Positions 58,470-64,000 of a DNA stretch of 64,000 nt are shown here, one piece after another; positions within the stretch are counted from its first letter, which is position 1, and every line of letters begins with the position of its first letter. A program made the translations under genes and the position numbers. The stretch is from Gimesia chilikensis (GTDB lineage: Bacteria > Planctomycetota > Planctomycetia > Planctomycetales > Planctomycetaceae): assembly GCF_008329715.1 (NCBI RefSeq), contig NZ_VTSR01000011.1:1-64000 (forward strand). The letters are read 5' to 3'. Below the pieces are notes generated by a model. The model was given only the letters and a program-made list of their open reading frames with translations. It was not told the origin of the DNA and did not search any database.

Positions 58470-58495
58470 AAAAAAACCCGACTCGCATGGTCGGG
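58470..58495 (-). terminator. Rho-independent terminator after the GlsB-like gene
   Basis: Stem CCCGAC/GTCGGG (58477-58482 with 58490-58495) plus a possible T-G pair, followed on the minus strand by seven T (58470-58476). It lies between the stop of the GlsB-like gene and the start of uup. Confidence 0.72.
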
Positions 58496-58603
58496 AATCG
58501 CTTGCACACGGACATGTTAAGTTCAGCTTCGGGAATCTGCAATGCCGGCGCGGAGCGGGATTGATGAGAACCGGGGGATAAACGACCTGTCTGTTTCGGA
58601 AGA

Positions 58604-58882
58604 TTAAAGACGTTTACGACCGGAGAGCAGACTGAGGACGGCTACAAACAGGGACGCCCCGATAATGGACCAGACTACCGGGTAGTTTCGCCCCCCCAGC
58701 GGAATGGAGAGAATTTCGGGCAGTTCGAGAGCCATGGCGAGTTTACTGCCGATCAGAGCACCGATAAATCCCAGCGCAATTGATACCAGACAGCCCCCGC
58801 GCGTCGAGCCGGCCAGTGCCCGGGCGATACTGCCACACAGGCCTGAAACTACCAGCAGGATGATCAGTTCCGTTAAATCCAT
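58604..58882 (-). CDS. GlsB/YeaQ/YmgE-family small membrane protein
   Basis: A 92-residue membrane protein. The ATG at 58882 is chosen because AAGGG lies just upstream; the longer frame to 58951 is rejected. Three hydrophobic helices are visible: E-L-I-I-L-L-V-V-S-G-L-C-G, S-I-A-L-G-F-I-G-A-L-I-G and V-V-W-S-I-I-G-A-S-L-F-V-A-V-L. Glycine patterns match the transglycosylase-associated / stress-response family. Function in bacteria is not settled; a role in envelope stress is suggested by the family. A good terminator follows. Confidence 0.83.
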   Translation of the reverse strand: MDLTELIILLVVSGLCGSIARALAGSTRGGCLVSIALGFIGALIGSKLAMALELPEILSIPLGGRNYPVVWSIIGASLFVAVLSLLSGRKRL

Positions 58883-58969
58883 GGAATCCCTTAAGCGTCT
58901 AATGAAGCGAGATGAATGGGGAGCAGTCCGTCGGAAACACAGACTCTGCAACCATACTCTAGGTCAGGT

Positions 58970-58984
58970 TGGACAGTCTGTCCA
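58970..58984. promoter_or_regulatory. Palindrome TGGACAG-T-CTGTCCA between divergent genes
   Basis: Perfect seven-base arms around one base, 88 bases from the GlsB-like start and 185 bases from the sialidase start. Position between divergent transcripts fits an operator. The protein that would bind it is not known. Confidence 0.45.
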
Positions 58985-59169
58985 GTTCCGGTTCCAGATC
59001 AGAGGTTTCAGAACACTTTTCACCCTTGCCCGAAAACCGGACTCACATCGCCGTTTGTTGATCTGAATACTCGCCACGGGTGCGTTGATCTGCTAGCATG
59101 GCTTCAGTCTCGGTTTGCCTTAAAACCATTGATCTGACATGACGTTCTACCAGCTAATGAGGTCTCATC

Positions 59170-60363
59170 TTGCGCTCTCTGTTTACCACCTGCTTCGCTT
59201 TTCTGATCACCTGCTCTGTACTGACTCCAGTCAAAGGCATCAGTGCCGAACCCGATGACCAATCTGACCCCGCCCTGGTTGCTCCGCCAATCAATACGAA
59301 TCCCGGTCCGGAATACGCGGATGACACGCGGATGTTCCAGGGAATCCCGGGACTGGAACGGTCTAAAGACGGTCGTCTGTGGGCCCTCTGGTATTCCGGT
59401 GGTATTACGGAAGGGGAACTGAACTACGTCATTCTGGTAACCAGTGGTGATGATGGCAAAACCTGGTCGGGTCCTAAACTGGTCATCGATCCTCCTGGCC
59501 CCGTGCGTGCATATGACCCCGCGTTATGGCGGGATCCCTCGGGAAAGCTGTGGCTGTTCTGGGCACAGTCTTACCGCTGGTGGGACGGACGCAGTGGTGT
59601 CTGGGCAATTACGACCGATGAAGCCGACAAGGAGAATCCAACCTGGAGTAATCCTCGTCGCATCTGCAACGGGATCATGATGAATAAGCCCACGGTCCTG
59701 CCGAACGGCGACTGGCTGCTGCCCGTGGCCGTCTGGAAACAACCGGCGAAAGAAGCGATTGAGTACCGTTTCGATTTACCTGAGGAACGGGGCGGTAACA
59801 TTATTATCTCCCGGGATCAGGGAAAAACGTTTGAACTGCTGGGACAGACCGATGTTCCCGAGCGTACATTCGACGAACATATGATTGTCGAACGCAAGGA
59901 CGGCAGCCTGTGGACCCTGGTGCGTACGCGTTATGGCATTGGCGAATCGATTTCCACGGACGGTGGTAAGACCTGGTCCCCCGGGAAAGCGTCGACCATT
60001 CCGCACATCAATGCCCGCTTCTTCATTCGCCGGCTGAATTCCGGTAATCTGTTGCTGGTGCGTCACAATCCTACCGACCGCAAGACGCGACGCGATCTGA
60101 CCGCTTACATCTCAAAGGATGATGGCAAGACCTGGGAGGGAGGACTGCTGCTGGATGAACGACCGGGAGTCTCCTATCCAGACGGTGTGCAGAGCAAAGA
60201 TGGAACGATCTACATCATCTACGATTACTCCCGAACCGGCGACAAGAATATCCTGATGAGCACCTTTACCGAAGAGGACGTTCTGGCTGGCAAACCGGTT
60301 TCCGGTAAAGTCCGTCAGCGGGTGCTCATCAACCAGGCAACGGGCGAAATACCCAGGAAGTAA
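59170..60363 (+). CDS. Secreted sialidase/exo-alpha-sialidase-like (BNR repeat) protein
   Basis: A 397-residue secreted protein starting at a TTG (59170) after a GAGG eight bases upstream; no ATG is available near the signal peptide (MRSLFTTCFAFLITCSVLTP). Four Asp-box repeats are visible: S-G-D-D-G-K-T-W, S-R-D-Q-G-K-T-F, S-T-D-G-G-K-T-W and S-K-D-D-G-K-T-W, spread over the six-bladed propeller typical of GH33-like enzymes. The N-terminal R-x-x-x-G block reads R-M-F-Q-G-I-P-G-L-E-R-S-K-D-G-R-L-W-A-L-W-Y-S-G. The catalytic Tyr-Glu pair and three Arg could not all be placed, so a binding or other glycosidase role remains possible. Followed 57 bases later by a sulfatase gene; the pair suggests sulfated, sialylated-like glycan use. 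Confidence 0.85.
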   Translation: MRSLFTTCFAFLITCSVLTPVKGISAEPDDQSDPALVAPPINTNPGPEYADDTRMFQGIPGLERSKDGRLWALWYSGGITEGELNYVILVTSGDDGKTWSGPKLVIDPPGPVRAYDPALWRDPSGKLWLFWAQSYRWWDGRSGVWAITTDEADKENPTWSNPRRICNGIMMNKPTVLPNGDWLLPVAVWKQPAKEAIEYRFDLPEERGGNIIISRDQGKTFELLGQTDVPERTFDEHMIVERKDGSLWTLVRTRYGIGESISTDGGKTWSPGKASTIPHINARFFIRRLNSGNLLLVRHNPTDRKTRRDLTAYISKDDGKTWEGGLLLDERPGVSYPDGVQSKDGTIYIIYDYSRTGDKNILMSTFTEEDVLAGKPVSGKVRQRVLINQATGEIPRK

Positions 60364-60420
60364 TAAGTTTTCAACGGTCTTTTATTTCAATCAACGACTC
60401 GACAACATGAGGTTTTACCT

Positions 60421-62415
60421 ATGAGGTGTCTGTTTTATCTGGTCGTATTTTCTGGTCTGCTGTTCGTGCCCGCAGAGTCTTTTGCGAAAGCGCGGCAAAA
60501 TGTACTGATTCTGTTTTCTGACAATCAGAACCAGGAAGACTGTGGCTGCTACGGCAACAAGGTAATCAAGACACCTCATATCGATCAACTGGCCCGGGAA
60601 GGGACGCGCTACCAGTATGCATTCGCGACCACTGCTTCCTGCGGTCCCTGTCGCGGTGTGTTTTATACCGGGTTACAGACTTATGCGAACGGGCAGTATG
60701 GACATCCGCACGGTGTGCATAATTTTCGACTGAGACCTCATGTTGAGACCGTTTTCGCGCTGCTCGATAAAAACAAGTATCGCACGGGGATGATCGGCAA
60801 ATACCATCTCTGGCCGGAAGACACCACAATCGATTTTCAGCCTAAAGTTGGCAGTTACGCGGTCAAAGCGATGTCCGACCTGGCTGCCGAGTTTATCCAG
60901 CAGGAAAGTGATGAGCCGTTCTTCCTGGTGCTGGGTTTTCACGATCCGCATCCGACCTCCCGCACACAACCCGAATGGGGTGTCAGATCTCCCGAACCCG
61001 GAATGCCTGTAGAAGAGTACGATCCTGCCCAGATCCAGGTGCCCCGTTATCTGCCCGATCGACCTGAAGTACGCGAAGGACTGGCCGGCTATTACCAGCA
61101 GATCAGCTATATGGACGCCGGCATTGGTCGTATTCTCAAGGCACTGGAAGAATCGGGGCACGCAGACGATACGCTGGTCATTTTCACCAGCGATCACGGT
61201 TCCTCTGAGCCCGGAGCGATGGCCAACCATTACGATCCGGGAGTGCATGTGCCGATGATTATCCGCGAACCGGGACTGCCGACTGAGAAACAGGGAGTCG
61301 TCTCAGACGCGATGGTCTCACTGCTCGATGTCACTCCGACTGTGCTGGACTGGACGCAGACCAAAGGGCCTCGCTACAAGCTACAGGGGCGGAGCATGCT
61401 GCCAACGATCGGTCAGCAGCACACTCCCGGCTGGGATGATGTCATTCTGGCGCACAACTTTCATGAAGTGACCATGTATTATCCGATGCGGACGATTCGC
61501 ACTCGCGACTATAAACTGATCTGGAACCTGGAATGGCGATCGAAGTATCCCCTGCCCATCGACACCCTTGCGCGGGCCACCTGGAATGAAACACTGCGTT
61601 TGCAGGAACCGACACTCGGGCAGCGGACCGTACACAAATTCCTGTTCCGTGACGAAGTTGAACTGTACGATCTGAAGCAGGATCCAGACGAGGTCATCAA
61701 CGTGGCCTGTCAGCCCGAATACCAGGATGTCCGCAGAGCGCTCTCGGAAAAGCTGCTGAACTATCTGCAGGAGTCCGATGATTTGTGGCTCAAACAGTAT
61801 ACACTGCCGATCTCGTGTGAATCGCCTGCAGAGGAACAGGCGGCTGAATACAAGCCTCTGTTCAACGGCAAGGATCTGACCGGCTGGACGTTAAAGCGGG
61901 CCAACCGCAAAGGGTATCATGTTGCTGATGGCAAGCTGATTTGTCCGTCTGATGGAGGGGGCTTCCTGTTTACCGAGAAAGAATTTGGTGACTTCAGTCT
62001 GAAATTCGATTTCAAACTCACCGAAGGGGCCAACAACGGAATTGCCATCAGCTGTCCCCTCGTCGATCAAAGGCCCGCTTACGAGGGAATCGAAATCCAG
62101 GTACTGGATAACAAAGGCTACCCGAAGAAGCTGAAGCCGACCCAATACCATGGCTCAGTGTATGATGTCATCCCGGCGAAAAAAGGTGCTTTGAAACCGG
62201 CCGGAGAATGGAACCACGAGGAAATTATCTGCCGTGGTTCGAAAATCACTGTGATTGTCAATGACATGCCCGTTCTGCAGACCGACCTGGCGGACATTAA
62301 AGACCCCAAGGTTCTGGAAAAACACCCCGGTCTCAAACGCACGCGCGGTCATATCGGCCTGTTGGGCCATGGCAGCCATGTGGAGTATAAAAACATCCGG
62401 GTCAAAGAGTATTGA
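60421..62415 (+). CDS. Secreted Cys-type sulfatase fused to DUF1080 domain
   Basis: A 664-residue exported protein; GAGG lies just ahead of the ATG. A signal peptide (about 1-23) is followed by a sulfatase domain (about 26-460). The formylglycine site is C74-G-P-C-R78, i.e. C-x-P-x-R with Cys at the modified position. Other sulfatase features: L-F-S-D-N-Q (metal Asp), G-K-Y-H-L-W, T-S-D-H-G-S. Residues about 475-664 are DUF1080 (3-keto-disaccharide hydrolase / laminin-G-like): L-F-N-G-K-D-L-T-G-W, F-D-F-K-L-T-E-G-A-N-N-G-I-A-I, G-H-I-G-L-L-G-H-G. The fusion points to desulfation linked to glycan binding or cleavage outside the cell. It probably forms a unit with the sialidase gene. A sulfatase-maturing enzyme is not in the window. 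Confidence 0.92.
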   Translation: MRCLFYLVVFSGLLFVPAESFAKARQNVLILFSDNQNQEDCGCYGNKVIKTPHIDQLAREGTRYQYAFATTASCGPCRGVFYTGLQTYANGQYGHPHGVHNFRLRPHVETVFALLDKNKYRTGMIGKYHLWPEDTTIDFQPKVGSYAVKAMSDLAAEFIQQESDEPFFLVLGFHDPHPTSRTQPEWGVRSPEPGMPVEEYDPAQIQVPRYLPDRPEVREGLAGYYQQISYMDAGIGRILKALEESGHADDTLVIFTSDHGSSEPGAMANHYDPGVHVPMIIREPGLPTEKQGVVSDAMVSLLDVTPTVLDWTQTKGPRYKLQGRSMLPTIGQQHTPGWDDVILAHNFHEVTMYYPMRTIRTRDYKLIWNLEWRSKYPLPIDTLARATWNETLRLQEPTLGQRTVHKFLFRDEVELYDLKQDPDEVINVACQPEYQDVRRALSEKLLNYLQESDDLWLKQYTLPISCESPAEEQAAEYKPLFNGKDLTGWTLKRANRKGYHVADGKLICPSDGGGFLFTEKEFGDFSLKFDFKLTEGANNGIAISCPLVDQRPAYEGIEIQVLDNKGYPKKLKPTQYHGSVYDVIPAKKGALKPAGEWNHEEIICRGSKITVIVNDMPVLQTDLADIKDPKVLEKHPGLKRTRGHIGLLGHGSHVEYKNIRVKEY

Positions 62416-62466
62416 GCTGCGTAAAGCTGCGAATATCGCTTTAACCCGGGCTGGTCCAGACAGTGC

Positions 62467-64000
62467 TTACTGCTCCAGGAACTCGTAGAGCTCCATCCAG
62501 CGGACTTCCAGTTCGCCGATCTCGTCTACGAGGGGCTGCATTTCCTCATGGAGCTCCTGCGCCTGACCCGGACTGGTGGCTTTCAGGAACTTTTCGTTGA
62601 TGCTGTTCTTTTTCTCATCCAGCTGCGCAATCTTACGTTCGATGGCAGAGAGCTCTTTGCGGGCTTCCTTGATTTTTCCCCCGTATCCTTTTTCCCGGGG
62701 GGCGTCCTGTTTGCTCTGCTGCTCCTGTTTCGCGACCGACTGCTGATTCGCCTCGCGGTGCCCGTCAGCGACCTCTTTTTTAACCCGGTAGAGGTAGGCA
62801 TCGTAGTCCCCTTCGTAACTCTTGACGGAGCCGTTGGCGACTTCGATCACATCGGTGGCGACCTTGCCCATGAAATGCCGATCGTGGCTGGTGAAGATCA
62901 CGGTTCCCTGGAAGCCTACCAGAGCGTCTCCCAGTGCTTCGACCGTCTCGACATCCAGGTGGTTCCCCGGTTCGTCGAGGATCAGAATGGAATAATTCCC
63001 GAGCAGGATTCCCGCCAGGCACAAGCGTGCCCGCTCGCCCCCGCTCAAAACCTTGATATTCTTATCCAGGGCCTGTTCCTTGAAGAGGAAGCTTCCCGCG
63101 ACGTTCAGAATCTGCTGCGCGGTTGTGCCGGGAGCAGACTCGTGCTCGAGGTACTCGCGAATCGTCATTTTATCGGGTAGCGATGTATAAACGTGCTGCG
63201 CGTAACAGGCAACGTTACAGTGATAGCCCCAGCGGAGTTCCCCGTCTTTGGGAGGCAACGAACCAGAGATGGTCCGCAGGAAGGTGGTTTTCCCCTGACC
63301 GTTGTCTCCCACAATGGCAGCTCGAGAGCCGTGTTCGATTTCGAGCGTGATGTCATCAGCCACCTTTAGATCGGGATAACCGATCGCCAGCTGTTCGCAG
63401 GCCAGCGCGACTCCCTGCCGTTTTTCGGTCTGCGGAATCACGATATGCACCGTCGATTCGGCGCTTTCGATTTCGGTGAGTGTCAGGCGGTCCAGTTGTT
63501 TCTGTTTGCTGCGGGCCTGTGAAGCGGTGTTGGCGCCCGCCTTGTTCTTGGCAATAAAGGTTTCCAGCTGACGACGTTTGGCCAGCACGGTGGCGTTGGT
63601 TCGCTCGTCCCGTTCGCGGAGAATGTCCTGATTTTCAAGATACTGATCGACATCGCCGTTGTACAAGGTGAGTTTACCCCGTTTGAGTTCGAGGGTCTGG
63701 GAGCAGACGGCTTTCAGAAACGAACGATCGTGGGAGACGACCAGCACGGCACCGCGGTAATCTTTCAGAAAGTCTTCGAGCAACAGCTGAGTACGCAGGT
63801 CGAGGAAGTTCGTCGGTTCGTCCAGCATGAGGAAGTTCGGTTCGTGCAGCAACAGGGCTGCCAGCTTGACGCGGGTCTGCCAACCACCGGAGAGCTCCTT
63901 GACGGGACCGTTGAGGAACCGGCCTTTCAACTCAAACTGGCCGGCGACGGCGCCACATTTCCATTCGGGCTGACCACTGTCGCGCATCAGAAAGTCGAGT
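62467..64000 (-). CDS. ABC-F family ATPase (C-terminal part; gene continues past the right edge)
   Basis: The frame is open to the last base, so the start and the first Walker A motif lie outside the window; about 510 residues are present. The first domain keeps L-S-G-G-W-Q-T-R-V-K-L-A-A-L-L-L and L-M-L-D-E-P-T-N-F-L-D. The second has Walker A G-D-N-G-Q-G-K-T-T, signature L-S-G-G-E-R-A-R-L-C-L-A-G-I-L-L and an altered Walker B/D-loop, L-I-L-D-E-P-G-N-H-L-D (Gly where Thr is usual). The end (about residue 420 on) is an alpha-helical, charged region with K-I-A-Q-L-D-E-K-K. This is a second ABC-F paralogue in the window, of the ATPase type that works on the ribosome; a role in antibiotic protection cannot be judged. 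Convergent with the sulfatase gene. Confidence 0.9.
   Translation of the reverse strand, partial: LDFLMRDSGQPEWKCGAVAGQFELKGRFLNGPVKELSGGWQTRVKLAALLLHEPNFLMLDEPTNFLDLRTQLLLEDFLKDYRGAVLVVSHDRSFLKAVCSQTLELKRGKLTLYNGDVDQYLENQDILRERDERTNATVLAKRRQLETFIAKNKAGANTASQARSKQKQLDRLTLTEIESAESTVHIVIPQTEKRQGVALACEQLAIGYPDLKVADDITLEIEHGSRAAIVGDNGQGKTTFLRTISGSLPPKDGELRWGYHCNVACYAQHVYTSLPDKMTIREYLEHESAPGTTAQQILNVAGSFLFKEQALDKNIKVLSGGERARLCLAGILLGNYSILILDEPGNHLDVETVEALGDALVGFQGTVIFTSHDRHFMGKVATDVIEVANGSVKSYEGDYDAYLYRVKKEVADGHREANQQSVAKQEQQSKQDAPREKGYGGKIKEARKELSAIERKIAQLDEKKNSINEKFLKATSPGQAQELHEEMQPLVDEIGELEVRWMELYEFLEQ

Overview
The window looks like chromosome from a planctomycete, most likely a Gimesia/Planctomycetaceae relative. 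The inference rests on families that are typical of that phylum: a DUF1559 prepilin-like protein with its small lipoprotein partner, a DUF1552 protein next to a very large DUF1592-type cytochrome protein, an N-terminal LExRxLL motif on a giant repetitive surface protein, a Gly/Asn/Arg/Pro-repeat protein of the kind often labelled mu-protocadherin-like, an SBBP propeller, and a sulfatase fused to DUF1080. No rRNA, tRNA, insertion sequence, phage gene or CRISPR array was seen.

Region 1-20163 is one uninterrupted minus-strand reading frame of 6,721 codons that starts at 20163 and runs off the left edge. It is a giant secreted/surface protein: an N-terminal LEDRTLL motif, seven FG-GAP blades (integrin-alpha-like propeller), then thousands of residues of Gly/Asp/Thr/Asn-rich beta-repeats organised as roughly 1.9-kb units, with a right-handed beta-helix block and a higher-order duplication about 12.5 kb apart. 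All plus-strand ORFs there are shadows.

Region 20560-30890 (all minus strand) holds a secreted GNRP-repeat protein with a clear terminator, a secreted SnoaL-like protein, and a three-gene glycosylation cassette (GT-C membrane protein with TPR tail, a GT2-methyltransferase fusion, a second GT-C/GT39-like protein), followed by a GntR/FCD regulator.

Region 30154-38546 is planctomycete secreted biology: GntR regulator, Tat-type DUF1552 protein and DUF1592 cytochrome protein in one likely operon with a palindromic candidate operator upstream; then the DUF1559 pseudopilin and carboxypeptidase-regulatory-like lipoprotein pair separated by a strong hairpin.

Region 38547-45909 is a closely packed minus-strand array of five genes: Kelch-SGNH hydrolase, formamidase/acetamidase, N,N-dimethylformamidase-like protein, seven-bladed SBBP propeller and an unrecognised secreted protein. 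The pairing of two amide hydrolases with two secreted propellers is the least familiar combination in the window.

Region 46151-64000 is mostly housekeeping and metabolism: methionine aminopeptidase and RlmB-type methyltransferase (divergent), an RND efflux permease with its membrane-fusion lipoprotein, a CorA-like protein with an altered GMN motif, an FAD monooxygenase, an M81/MlrC peptidase, a SUI1 protein with an added Cys cluster, an ABC-F ATPase, a small GlsB/YeaQ-type membrane protein, a sialidase and sulfatase-DUF1080 pair, and a second ABC-F ATPase cut by the right edge.
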